Assembly (NCBI GenBank): GCA_934747265.1
Contig: CAKVGI010000012.1
Span: 1 to 31,911, forward strand
DNA from: an uncultured Rickettsiales bacterium
GTDB lineage: Bacteria; Pseudomonadota; Alphaproteobacteria; Rickettsiales; UBA1997
Reading direction: 5' to 3'
Length of the DNA stretch: 31,911 nt
Position 1 is the first letter of the stretch; every line of letters starts with the position of its first letter. Position numbers and translations under genes: made by a program. The notes under the pieces were generated by a model, which saw only the letters and a program-made list of their open reading frames with translations, had not been told where the DNA came from and ran no database searches. Shown here one piece after another: positions 7,909 through 16,139 of the stretch.

Positions 7909-9171
7909 ATGATAGATATTACTACTTGTGATAATGGATTGAGAATTGTTAATGAATATATGGATGATGTTGATTCTGTTTCTGTTGATGTATTAGTAAA
8001 AACAGGAAGCAGAAATGAGACAAAACAAAATAATGGAATTTCGCATTTTTTAGAACATATGGCTTTTAAGGGAACTTTAACAAGAAATGTTCAACAAATA
8101 GCTGAGGAATTTGATGATATAGGCGGTAGAGCTAATGCTTTTACTTCAATAGCTGAAACATCTTTTTACACGAAAGTTTTAAAAGAACATACAGAAAAAG
8201 CTGTTGAGCTATTAGCTGATATATTACAAAATTCCATTTTTTTAGAAGAAGAGATTGAAAAAGAGAGACAGGTAATTTTACAAGAACTTGCTATGACAAA
8301 AGATGATCCGTCGGATATAGTTATGGATTATTTTGGCGAAACTCAATATGCAAACCAACCTTATGGTAGAAGCATTTTGGGTCCTGCAAAAAATATACGA
8401 AATTTTATAAGAGATGACATAATTAACTATATATCAAAGCAATATAAAAGTGAAGACATAGTTATTTCTTTTGCTGGAAAAATTAAAAACGAAGAAGCAG
8501 TAAAGTTAGTTAAGAAGTATTTTAATAATATAAAAAAAGGTAAAAATAAAGAACCTAAAAAGGCGGTTTATACTGGTGGATATTTCGTAAAAAATAAGAA
8601 ATTGGAACAAAATCAAGTATTATTAGGTTTTGAAAGCTATGATTATTTGAATAAACATTTTTATGAAGCTTCTGTACTTGGAATTATAATGGGTGGTGGT
8701 ATGTCATCAAGATTATTTCAAGAAATTAGAGAAAAAAGAGGATTATGTTATACGGTTAATGCATATAATAGTTCAACATACGATACAGGAACTTTTGATA
8801 TATATTCGGCAGTTTCGCCAGAAAAAACTAACGAAACTATTATAGCTATACTGGAAGAATTAAAGAAAGCAACATCAAAAATTACAGAAGAAGAATGTAA
8901 ACGAGCTGTTGTAAAATTAAAATCGCATATTTTAATGCATAGAGAATCAAATTCAAATAGATCTCAAAAAAATGCAAGCAATATATTATTCAGAAATAGA
9001 ATTATTTCGTCAGAGGAGTTAATAGAACAGATAGAAGCTGTAAATGTAAAAAATCTAAAAGATTTAATGCAAGACATTTTAACAAAATCTCAGCCAACCG
9101 TAACAATTTTTGGAAAAATAGATAAAGATGTTATAAGCTTTGAGAAAATTAAAGATATAGTTAAAAAATAA
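7909..9171 (+). CDS. M16-family zinc peptidase (mitochondrial-processing-peptidase-like)
   Basis: The 420-residue protein is an M16 (inverzincin) peptidase. The inverted zinc motif HFLEH is at 46-50 (H46, E49, H50), and the distal glutamate is E126 in ILQEL, giving the HxxEH plus about 75 residues spacing of M16B. The C-terminal half has the inactive-like repeat with GGGMSSRLFQEIREKRGLCYTV, the substrate-binding segment shared with beta-MPP. Length is normal for single-chain bacterial M16B enzymes, the group from which the mitochondrial processing peptidase is thought to derive. It is likely cytoplasmic, since no signal peptide is visible, and degrades or trims peptides of unknown identity. 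It is the middle gene of a three-gene run with gaps of about 20 bases. Confidence 0.9.
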   Translation: MIDITTCDNGLRIVNEYMDDVDSVSVDVLVKTGSRNETKQNNGISHFLEHMAFKGTLTRNVQQIAEEFDDIGGRANAFTSIAETSFYTKVLKEHTEKAVELLADILQNSIFLEEEIEKERQVILQELAMTKDDPSDIVMDYFGETQYANQPYGRSILGPAKNIRNFIRDDIINYISKQYKSEDIVISFAGKIKNEEAVKLVKKYFNNIKKGKNKEPKKAVYTGGYFVKNKKLEQNQVLLGFESYDYLNKHFYEASVLGIIMGGGMSSRLFQEIREKRGLCYTVNAYNSSTYDTGTFDIYSAVSPEKTNETIIAILEELKKATSKITEEECKRAVVKLKSHILMHRESNSNRSQKNASNILFRNRIISSEELIEQIEAVNVKNLKDLMQDILTKSQPTVTIFGKIDKDVISFEKIKDIVKK

Positions 9172-9192
9172 AGAAATTTGGGGCATATATAT

Positions 9193-10455
9193 ATGAATAT
9201 AATAGATTTTTTAATAGAAAAAACCGCTAATAGCGAGAGATGGGAAGGGCGATCGGTATTTGAAAAAAAGAATAAGAGTTATAAAAATTCATTATTGGAA
9301 CATTTATTCTTTTCTTATAGACTTGGACAAATTTTAGGTTTAGAAGAAAAATATTGTCTTGCCTTATTATTTCATGATTTATGTGAAATTAAATATGGTG
9401 ATGTATCGGTAGGTAAAGTAAATCAATGTACAAAGAAAATTATCAATAAAATTGCAAATATTGCAGAAAGCGATAATGAAAAAACAAAAGAAAAATTAGA
9501 AGCAATAATATATAATTCTGAAAACAAAAACTTATCTGATATTTATAAGGTTTTTAGTGGAAAAATAAAATCAAAACAAAAGACAAAAATAGAAATATAC
9601 TTAAAAGAAATTGGTATATTAAAGTCAGACAATACAATAATTTCTGTTAAAAAAATAAAATCTCAACAGGATAAAACAGGTGAACTGTATATTTTTAACT
9701 TAATTTTGGGATATGTACAACGGTCGCACATAAATCTTATTCAAGAGGCAATAAATTTAATGGAACACCCACTTGTTAAGTTTGTAGAAAAAGCTGAAAC
9801 TAGTTTTACTATGATATCCAAAAATAGAAGTAATTATATTGAGAAAAACAAAAGCGCTAATTGGTTAAAATACTCATTACAGGAGTATAATAATATAGAA
9901 AAATGTAAAAAGAGTTGTGTTTTATTGAAAGTATTTTTGTTGCAACAATATTTGATTGACAGTAATAAATTAAGCGTAAATGCGCATTTTACTAAACAAG
10001 AAAACGATATACTTGGTCTTAATGGTAATACGATTATCTCTTTAAAAAATATAGATGAAATACTGTTGCGTAATGAAACTTTTGATACAAACATGAAAGA
10101 ATTCTTAAAAGAAAGAGAAAAAGGCGAATATTATGCAAAAGAACGAATTCGGCCTATTTTAAATAGATATTTTATTAGTAGAGGATACTCCATAAATGAA
10201 CAAAAAGATTGTCTTGGTGTTTTTGATGAATTATATGACAAAGTAAATAATAGTAAAGAGTTATCGTATGAATATAGTCAAACATTACGTTCAACACCAA
10301 AAGTTGATATTCATAACCGCAACTTTGATAAAATAAATTTGACTAAGATTGGAGCAGTAAAACAAGATAAAATAAAAATAGATAATAAAAAAGAGAAAAT
10401 AGGTTCTAGATATTACAGTGTATCAAAAACACAAGGACATTCTAATTCTTTATAG
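9193..10455 (+). CDS. HD-domain protein (YfbR/HD_3-like) with long unassigned C-terminal region
   Basis: The first 90 or so residues form an HD metal-hydrolase domain: EH in LLEHLFFSYRLG, the HD pair in LFHDLCEIKYGDV, with spacing like YfbR-type 5'-nucleotidases. That would fit a nucleotide phosphohydrolase, but the substrate cannot be read from sequence. The remaining 300 residues are lysine-rich and mostly helical, with no domain I recognise, ending in a basic, polar and probably disordered tail. I start at the ATG at 9193 (420 aa). A frame-open TTG at 9178 is possible, but the GGGG at 9180-9183 then serves well as the ribosome site for the ATG. It is the last gene of the ABC-M16-HD run. 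Cysteines are scattered with no clear metal motif. Confidence 0.65.
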   Translation: MNIIDFLIEKTANSERWEGRSVFEKKNKSYKNSLLEHLFFSYRLGQILGLEEKYCLALLFHDLCEIKYGDVSVGKVNQCTKKIINKIANIAESDNEKTKEKLEAIIYNSENKNLSDIYKVFSGKIKSKQKTKIEIYLKEIGILKSDNTIISVKKIKSQQDKTGELYIFNLILGYVQRSHINLIQEAINLMEHPLVKFVEKAETSFTMISKNRSNYIEKNKSANWLKYSLQEYNNIEKCKKSCVLLKVFLLQQYLIDSNKLSVNAHFTKQENDILGLNGNTIISLKNIDEILLRNETFDTNMKEFLKEREKGEYYAKERIRPILNRYFISRGYSINEQKDCLGVFDELYDKVNNSKELSYEYSQTLRSTPKVDIHNRNFDKINLTKIGAVKQDKIKIDNKKEKIGSRYYSVSKTQGHSNSL

Positions 10456-10498
10456 TTTTTTTAAGAAAAGATATTTTTAGCAAAAGAAAGTCTGAATA

Positions 10499-11104
10499 TT
10501 AAAAATGAATATAAATTGGATTAATACGATAAATACCACTATCAAATAATATAAAATCATTAATTCCAATATTTTTAAATTTTTGTCTAATTTTATTAAT
10601 TGTATTTTCAAAGACTTTTGTTTCAGTATCAGAATCATACCTCCAAATATTGTACAATAATTCGTCCTTGGTGGCCGAATTTTTGTATAGACATTGAATT
10701 AATTGAAGTTCTTTATTTCCTAAAATTTCTTGTTGATCTTTGCAATATATAGTGTTGTCTATTATTTTAAATGTCTTGAAGTTTAACGTCCTACTAAGAT
10801 TTATTAGTGTTTTTTTTATTAATGTTAATAAATCGTTTAATTTAAAGGGTGGAATTATATTTTTTATATTGATAAAGTTGTCTTTCTCAGACTCTATACC
10901 AGATATATTAATAATCATATCTGTTTTTAATGAGTCTTTTATTGAATTATATTCTTTATAATCATCAATAATTATGATATCATATTTATTTGCTAACTTA
11001 ATTTCTTTTGAATAAATATCAATACTACAATCATCAAATGTCTCATTTGTATATTCAATGATCGTAGTATCCTTAGTAATTAATAGTATGTTATATTTAT
11101 TCAT
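10499..11104 (-). CDS. OmpR-type winged-helix regulator with degenerate receiver domain
   Basis: The C-terminal part (about residues 115-200) matches the OmpR/PhoB winged-helix fold: a KELQLIQCLYKN segment, then DELLYNIWRYDSDTETKVFENTI as the loop and recognition helix region, and a final hairpin ending GIYRI. The N-terminal 105 residues look like a receiver: ILLITKD as strand 1, DIIIIDDYKEYN around the phospho-acceptor, and PFKLNDLLTLI at the end. The first acidic pair is reduced to TKD, and the conserved lysine before PF is proline. Phosphorylation control is therefore doubtful. I use the ATG at 11104 (201 aa), which overlaps the murA stop by 8 bases; a TTG two codons earlier is less likely. 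No sensor kinase is nearby. Targets are unknown. Confidence 0.68.
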   Translation of the reverse strand: MNKYNILLITKDTTIIEYTNETFDDCSIDIYSKEIKLANKYDIIIIDDYKEYNSIKDSLKTDMIINISGIESEKDNFINIKNIIPPFKLNDLLTLIKKTLINLSRTLNFKTFKIIDNTIYCKDQQEILGNKELQLIQCLYKNSATKDELLYNIWRYDSDTETKVFENTINKIRQKFKNIGINDFILFDSGIYRINPIYIHF

Positions 11105-12398
11105 AAACAATTTTTATATTAGCTCCACAATTATTTAATTTATCAGCTAAAAATTCATAACCTCTTTCTAAATGATAAGCTCGTCTAACCTGTGTTTCTC
11201 CGCTTGCACACATTCCAGCTAATACAAGTGAGACAGAAGCTCTTAAATCGCTAGCTACAACTTGAGCTGGTTTAAATACGTCTTCCTTGCCATGAACTAC
11301 TGCTTTATTACCAGTAATAACAATATTAGCATTCATTCTGTTTAATTCTGGTACATGTAAAAATCTATTTTCAAAAACAGTTTCGTCAACAGTAGAATCA
11401 CCATCAACCATTGCTAATAAAGTCATTATTTGAGCTTGCATATCTGTTGCAAAACCTGGATATACACCTGTTGTTATATTTACTGGTTTTAGCTTTTCTT
11501 TTCCTCTTTTTATTCTAATTGTTTTGTCATCTATTTTAGTTATTTCCGCACCAATCTCTGTTAATTTTTCTATTAAGCTTTCAGTTGTATTGTAAAAATC
11601 TAGTCCAGTTATAGTAAGATCTCCGTCAGTCATTAATGCACCAATCATATATGATGCAGCTTCCATCCTATCACCCATAACTTGATATTCTGCTGAATGT
11701 AATTCTTCTACACCTTCAATTTCTATAATTGATGTACCCATACCAGTAATTTTAGCTCCCATTGCATTTAAGCAATTAGCTAAATCGACTATTTCTGGTT
11801 CTCTTGCTGCGTTTTTAATTCTTGTAATACCCTCTGCTAAAACGGATCCCATTAAAATATTTTCTGTTGCTCCAACAGATGGAAATCTAAATTCTATATC
11901 TGCACCTTGTAGTTTTCCGTTTTGACATTGCGCCTTAACATAACCATTTTCTATATTGATATCAACGCCCATTTGCTTAAAAGCCTCTAAGTGTATATCA
12001 ACTGGACGACTTCCAATAGCGCATCCGCCAGGTAAAGATACTTCGGCTTTTCCAAATCTAGCTAATAGAGGTCCAAGAACAACAAACGATGCTCTCATTT
12101 GTGAAACTATTTCATAAGGGGCGAAATAGCTATTAAGTTCTGTATTATCTAATATTATAGTTTTACCATTGCCTTTGTTTGTTAAATCGCCATCCAAAAT
12201 CATCTTTCCACCTAAACAATTTTGTAATTGAATAAGTGTTGTTATATCTAATAAATTTGGAATATTACTTAATTTAAGCGTTCCATCTTTTAAAAGAATA
12301 CTGGCGCATATTAACTTTAAGGCTGAATTTTTAGCGCCGGAAACCTTAATATTTCCAACTAATTTGGTCTTACCATTTACCAATATTTTTTTTATCAT
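11097..12398 (-). CDS. murA: UDP-N-acetylglucosamine 1-carboxyvinyltransferase MurA
   Basis: MurA transfers enolpyruvate from PEP to UDP-GlcNAc, the first committed step of peptidoglycan synthesis, in the cytoplasm. The 433-residue sequence is complete: KVSGAKNS (18-25) with the substrate-binding K23 and N24, RASFVVLGPLLAR, and the active-site loop PGGCAIGSRP with the PEP-binding cysteine C126. The cysteine is kept, so fosfomycin sensitivity at the target is expected from family knowledge. The later motif GFATDMQAQ holds the catalytic aspartate, and RAYHLERGYE lies near the C-terminus. It precedes and overlaps the winged-helix regulator gene by 8 bases and is divergent from rpoH. Confidence 0.97.
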   Translation of the reverse strand: MIKKILVNGKTKLVGNIKVSGAKNSALKLICASILLKDGTLKLSNIPNLLDITTLIQLQNCLGGKMILDGDLTNKGNGKTIILDNTELNSYFAPYEIVSQMRASFVVLGPLLARFGKAEVSLPGGCAIGSRPVDIHLEAFKQMGVDINIENGYVKAQCQNGKLQGADIEFRFPSVGATENILMGSVLAEGITRIKNAAREPEIVDLANCLNAMGAKITGMGTSIIEIEGVEELHSAEYQVMGDRMEAASYMIGALMTDGDLTITGLDFYNTTESLIEKLTEIGAEITKIDDKTIRIKRGKEKLKPVNITTGVYPGFATDMQAQIMTLLAMVDGDSTVDETVFENRFLHVPELNRMNANIVITGNKAVVHGKEDVFKPAQVVASDLRASVSLVLAGMCASGETQVRRAYHLERGYEFLADKLNNCGANIKIVYE

Positions 12399-12425
12399 AA
12401 GTATATTTCTATTAATTCTAAAAGA

Positions 12426-12453
12426 AGAATAAAATATTAAATAATATTTTCAA
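12426..12453 (-). promoter_or_regulatory. Probable murA promoter
   Basis: Minus-strand -35 TTGAAA (12448-12453), 16-base spacer, -10 TATTCT (12426-12431). It lies within the 136-base region shared with the divergent rpoH promoter, and the two core promoters do not overlap. Confidence 0.4.
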
Positions 12454-12463
12454 GAAAAAATAC

Positions 12464-12492
12464 TTGACTATTTAATATTTTTTGTCTACCAT
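12464..12492 (+). promoter_or_regulatory. rpoH promoter
   Basis: -35 TTGACT (12464-12469), 17-base spacer, -10 TACCAT (12487-12492). The preceding C makes the -35 read CTTGAC, and the -10 lies in a CTACCAT context. These also partly resemble heat-shock sigma-32 promoter elements (CTTGAA and CCCAT types), so autoregulation by RpoH is possible. The leader is about 35 bases, with a TTAGG ribosome site before the ATG. Confidence 0.45.
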
Positions 12493-12534
12493 ATTATATG
12501 GTGTTTTTTATTTTATTAACAACCTTAGGTTTTT

Positions 12535-13398
12535 ATGAATAACCAAGATATTAATCCAGCAATCAAAAGCGGTAATTTATTTCAATATATTAATGAAATA
12601 AATAAAATACCTATGCTTACGGAAGAGGAGGAAATTTCTTATGCTAAGGAAAAGGATGCAGGTAGCATAAATGCTGCTAAAATTCTAGTTTCAAGTCATT
12701 TAAGGTTAGTTGTGAAAATAGCTCACCAATATAAGAACTATGGTTTACCTATGATGGATTTGATTTCAGAAGGTAATATTGGCTTAATGAGAGCGGTTAA
12801 GACTTTTGACTATACAAAAGGATATAGATTAGCAACATATTCTATGTGGTGGATTAAAGCTTTTATACAAGAATACATCTTAAAAACTTGGTCAATAGTA
12901 AAAATAGGAACTAGCGCTATACAAAAGAAATTATTCTTTAATCTCAAAAAGATAAAAACTGAACTTTTATCTGGACAGGATAATAAATATTTAACTAATA
13001 GTGATGTAAAAAATATTTCAAACATGTTAAATGTGTCCGAACAAGATGTTATTGAGATGGATTGCAGAACAGCAAAAGGCGATTTTTATTTAAATACAAA
13101 ATCAAAAACCGATGATGAAACAGAGGTTATTGATTTAATTCCAGCAAAACAAGCTTTACAAGATGTTGTGGTTGACAAAAAAAGAGAAAGCAAAAAAAAT
13201 AACCAGATTTTAGAAGATTCCTTAAATATTCTTGATGATAGGGAAAAAGAAATTATAAAATTAAGAAAACTTACAGATAATCCTTTAACTTTATCAGAAT
13301 TGAGTAAAAAGTTTAATATTTCTGGCGAAAGAGCTAGACAAATAGAAGCAAAAGCAATAGAAAAGATGAAAAAATATGTTTTGGAAAATAAAAAATAA
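12535..13398 (+). CDS. rpoH: RNA polymerase sigma-32 factor RpoH
   Basis: RpoH directs RNA polymerase to heat-shock and envelope or protein-quality genes. The 287-residue protein has region 1.2/2.1 from about residue 15, region 2.2-2.4 with LRLVVKIAHQY, DLISEGNIGLMRAVKTFDY and YSMWWIKAFIQEYI, and the RpoH-specific box QKKLFFNLKK (130-139) between regions 2 and 3. This box separates it from the housekeeping sigma-70. Region 4.2 near the C-terminus carries the helix-turn-helix TLSELSKKFNISGERARQIE. Length and order are normal. It is a single-gene unit, divergent from murA and convergent with the YgjP-type gene (3 bases between stops). Alphaproteobacteria often have more than one RpoH; only this one is in view. 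Confidence 0.95.
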   Translation: MNNQDINPAIKSGNLFQYINEINKIPMLTEEEEISYAKEKDAGSINAAKILVSSHLRLVVKIAHQYKNYGLPMMDLISEGNIGLMRAVKTFDYTKGYRLATYSMWWIKAFIQEYILKTWSIVKIGTSAIQKKLFFNLKKIKTELLSGQDNKYLTNSDVKNISNMLNVSEQDVIEMDCRTAKGDFYLNTKSKTDDETEVIDLIPAKQALQDVVVDKKRESKKNNQILEDSLNILDDREKEIIKLRKLTDNPLTLSELSKKFNISGERARQIEAKAIEKMKKYVLENKK

Positions 13399-13401
13399 TT
13401 T

Positions 13402-14088
13402 TTAAGAGCTTTTATAATTTTTTAACATACTATCAAGTTCTTTGTAATTTGGTAGTATTTTTTCTACCATGTTCCAGTACTGTTGAGAATGGTTTCTATA
13501 TATTGTATGAGATAATTCATGAACAACCAAATAATCAATCACATTTAAATTGAACATTAAAATTTTAAAATTAAATGTTAAGTCATTTTTATAATTGCAT
13601 GTGCCCCATACGGTTTTTTGTTCTTTAATGGTTATTTTTGAATATTTCAGATTATATTTTTCTGAATAAAATTTTACCCTTCCAATTACAATATTTAAAC
13701 ATTGTTTTTTATACCAGTTTTTAATAGTATTTTGTAAAATGTCTTGTGTATAATTTTTTGATATTGTTATGTTTAAAATATTATCATTAAGTTCGCAATA
13801 TCCACCATTAGAAAGTAATTCACTTTCTTTAATATTAATTTGAATTTCTTTACCTAAAAATATTATACTATTTTGGTTAATATAATCTTTTTTCTTTTTA
13901 TTTTTTTCAATTCTTTCTATTGCCCAATATTTTTTTCTTTCTATTAAATTCATAAGAAAATTATTTTTTACACCATATGGTGATGTTAGTACCATTGTAT
14001 TATCAACAATTTTATAGCCTATTGTTCTTTTTCTTTTCTTTGAATATAAAATTTTATAATTGAATAAGTTATTGTAATTACCTTCCAT
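13402..14088 (-). CDS. YgjP-type M48-like metallopeptidase (DUF45)
   Basis: The 228-residue cytoplasmic-looking protein belongs to the YgjP/WLM-like group of small zinc metallopeptidases. The metal motif is HELSH (H190, E191, H194), followed by the typical NHSQQYW with H200 as probable third ligand, and PNYKELDSML. Upstream motifs also fit the family: TVWGTCNYKNDLTFNFKILM (159-178) and YLVVHELSH. The biological role of these proteins is poorly defined. The gene starts inside the end of the exported protein gene (11-base overlap) and has no clear ribosome site of its own, suggesting translational coupling in an era-led operon. Confidence 0.85.
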   Translation of the reverse strand: MEGNYNNLFNYKILYSKKRKRTIGYKIVDNTMVLTSPYGVKNNFLMNLIERKKYWAIERIEKNKKKKDYINQNSIIFLGKEIQINIKESELLSNGGYCELNDNILNITISKNYTQDILQNTIKNWYKKQCLNIVIGRVKFYSEKYNLKYSKITIKEQKTVWGTCNYKNDLTFNFKILMFNLNVIDYLVVHELSHTIYRNHSQQYWNMVEKILPNYKELDSMLKNYKSS

Positions 14089-15121
14089 TTTTATTATCTT
14101 TTATAAGTTGATTTTTATAATTTAAAATATCTTTAATTCCGTTATTATCATTGGTTTCAAGACTTACTAAAAGTGATAAATCATTACGAATGTTAACATA
14201 AGCTGAATAAATAAATGTATTTTCCCTACTTATCTTAATAAAATCATTATTTTTGTAATTTATTAACTCAATATTTTTATTATCACTAATTCTGTCATAA
14301 ATATCTTTTGTATTCATATTTTGTTGCAGAATGGATACTTTAAAGACTTTTGGATTAAAATTATCTTTTTCATTTATTAAATTAGCAAAAACAGCATCAA
14401 AATTGCCGTCATTTATATTAACTTTGTTTGTAAAATTGGCAAAATTGTTAAATCTCGGTATGGTAATTCTAATTGAACTGTTATTTTTATAACTTAGTAT
14501 TATATCTTCATTATTATTATTGTTTTTTGCGTTTTCTTCTATAAAATCAATAAATTTTTTATTATTCATCAATGTTTCGTTCTTCGTTAAATATTGACTC
14601 CAATTTATCATAAAAAATCTTTTATTTAGAAATAAATTACTTTCGTAAGAAATAAATTTATTTTCAATATCATTAAAACCTTTTCTGTAAGAAATAAACT
14701 TATTATTTTTTATAAAACTTCGTTGTTCATTATTAAGATTATAATTTTCATTAAATAAATAATTAGATTTTTCTTCGTATGTCATTTTATTATATAAATC
14801 CTTTTGAGACCTTGCAAAAAACTTATCGGTTATGTTTTGAACTTTCTTGTCTTCTTTTTCTGTTCCAATAAGAATTTTTTCACTAAAATATGGCAGTTCG
14901 CCTTCTTGTTCTAATTCTATTTCATAGCATTTTACAAACTGAAAAACTAGTATATTTTTATTATTTATATCCTGAGAATTATATTCACAAAAAGTGTTTG
15001 GTATAGCAAAATTGTAAAACTCACCGTCTATTTCTTTACTAAAAATATTATATGATTCAACTGCAAAAGCACTATTGAATATAAAAATAAAAAACAAAAC
15101 TCTAATATTTTTTAAAAACAT
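14078..15121 (-). CDS. Hypothetical exported protein
   Basis: I do not recognise this 347-residue protein. It has a clear signal peptide: basic start, hydrophobic core about 5-20 and a likely cleavage after SAFA. The mature part is asparagine- and lysine-rich, with alternating polar and hydrophobic stretches suggesting beta structure, and only two cysteines near the start (C44 and C65 region). No catalytic motif is visible. The asparagine excess matches the A+T-rich genome and is not itself evidence of transfer. It lies 2 bases after era and overlaps the metallopeptidase gene by 11 bases, so all three are probably one transcript. The product is expected in the periplasm. Confidence 0.6.
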   Translation of the reverse strand: MFLKNIRVLFFIFIFNSAFAVESYNIFSKEIDGEFYNFAIPNTFCEYNSQDINNKNILVFQFVKCYEIELEQEGELPYFSEKILIGTEKEDKKVQNITDKFFARSQKDLYNKMTYEEKSNYLFNENYNLNNEQRSFIKNNKFISYRKGFNDIENKFISYESNLFLNKRFFMINWSQYLTKNETLMNNKKFIDFIEENAKNNNNNEDIILSYKNNSSIRITIPRFNNFANFTNKVNINDGNFDAVFANLINEKDNFNPKVFKVSILQQNMNTKDIYDRISDNKNIELINYKNNDFIKISRENTFIYSAYVNIRNDLSLLVSLETNDNNGIKDILNYKNQLIKDNKNGR

Positions 15122-15123
15122 AT

Positions 15124-16017
15124 TTATTCTCTAAATTTTTCCTCTATCCAATTTTCTTTAAGTTTTACAAATAGGAACAAATGCACTTTTTTGTTTAAGA
15201 ATTTCTGCAATTCCTGCCTTGATTCCATACCTATTTCTTTAATTAGTTTGCCTCTCTTACCAAGAATAATTGATTTTTGATTTTCTTTTAAAACATAAAT
15301 AACTTGCTGAATTTTTATATCACCATTGTCAAATTCTTCCCATTTCTCAGTTTCAACATCAACAGAATAAGGTAATTCTTGATTTAGTTTTAAAAATAAT
15401 TTTTCTCTTGTAATTTCTGATGCTAAAAATTTCAATGGAACGTCTGTTAATTCATCATCCTTAAATATCCATTCGCCTTGTTTTGCTCTTGATAATATAT
15501 AATTTTTAAGTTTATCTACACCTTCACCAGTTTCCGCAGAAATCATAAAAATTTCTTTAAAATCCGGATAATAATCGGTTATTTCCTTTGTTAGCTCTAA
15601 TAATTTTGTCTTTTTTACTAAATCAACCTTATTTAATACCAATATATTTTCAACTTCTTTCTTCTTAAATTCATCAATAATAATTTTAACTTTATTTCCA
15701 AATTTTTCGGTTGAATCTATTAACAAACAAGTTAGATCAGCATCTCTAATTCCACTCCAAGCTGTTTTAACAATTTTTCTTTCTAATAATCTAGCTTTTT
15801 GTGGTATAAAAACACCTGGTGTATCTAATAAAATAATTTGCGTATTATCTTCAACAAATACACCTCTAATTAAATCTCTTGTTGTTTGAACTTTTGGGGA
15901 AATTATAGAAACCTTTTCACCAACTAAATAATTAGTTAATGTTGATTTTCCAGCATTTGGAGCGCCAGCTAACGCTACGGTTAAAATTTTTTGTTCATTT
16001 ATATTATTATCTGACAT
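15124..16017 (-). CDS. era: GTPase Era
   Basis: Era is an essential GTPase that binds the 3' end of 16S rRNA and helps mature the small ribosomal subunit. The 297-residue protein shows all G motifs: P-loop GAPNAGKS (18-25), switch QTTRD (44-48), DTPG (65-68), NKVD (129-132) and SAETGEG. The C-terminal KH domain contains the RNA-binding GKRGKLIKEIG segment. Length is typical. Often era lies next to rnc or recO; here it is followed instead by an exported protein and a metallopeptidase, with only 2 bases to the next gene. Confidence 0.96.
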   Translation of the reverse strand: MSDNNINEQKILTVALAGAPNAGKSTLTNYLVGEKVSIISPKVQTTRDLIRGVFVEDNTQIILLDTPGVFIPQKARLLERKIVKTAWSGIRDADLTCLLIDSTEKFGNKVKIIIDEFKKKEVENILVLNKVDLVKKTKLLELTKEITDYYPDFKEIFMISAETGEGVDKLKNYILSRAKQGEWIFKDDELTDVPLKFLASEITREKLFLKLNQELPYSVDVETEKWEEFDNGDIKIQQVIYVLKENQKSIILGKRGKLIKEIGMESRQELQKFLNKKVHLFLFVKLKENWIEEKFRE

Positions 16018-16043
16018 ATATAATAAATATTCAACTTAATAAA

Positions 16044-16071
16044 ATCATAATAAACAAAATTTATATTTCAA
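16044..16071 (-). promoter_or_regulatory. era operon promoter
   Basis: Minus-strand -35 TTGAAA (16066-16071), 16-base spacer, -10 TATGAT (16044-16049). The leader to the ATG at 16017 is about 20 bases. Confidence 0.45.
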
Positions 16072-16082
16072 TATAAAATATA

Positions 16083-16110
16083 TTGCAAATAATTTTTTAA
16101 ATAATATTAT
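16083..16110 (+). promoter_or_regulatory. Promoter of the PpiD-like gene
   Basis: -35 TTGCAA (16083-16088), 16-base spacer, -10 TATTAT (16105-16110), leader about 23 bases. It is divergent from the era promoter. Confidence 0.45.
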
Positions 16111-16139
16111 TTATTTGTAATAAAGATGTTTATTTTGAG

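Noticed and set aside
10456..10498. Terminator between the HD gene and the convergent regulator gene
   Set aside because: The stretch is A+T-rich with T runs, but I could not draw a stable stem.
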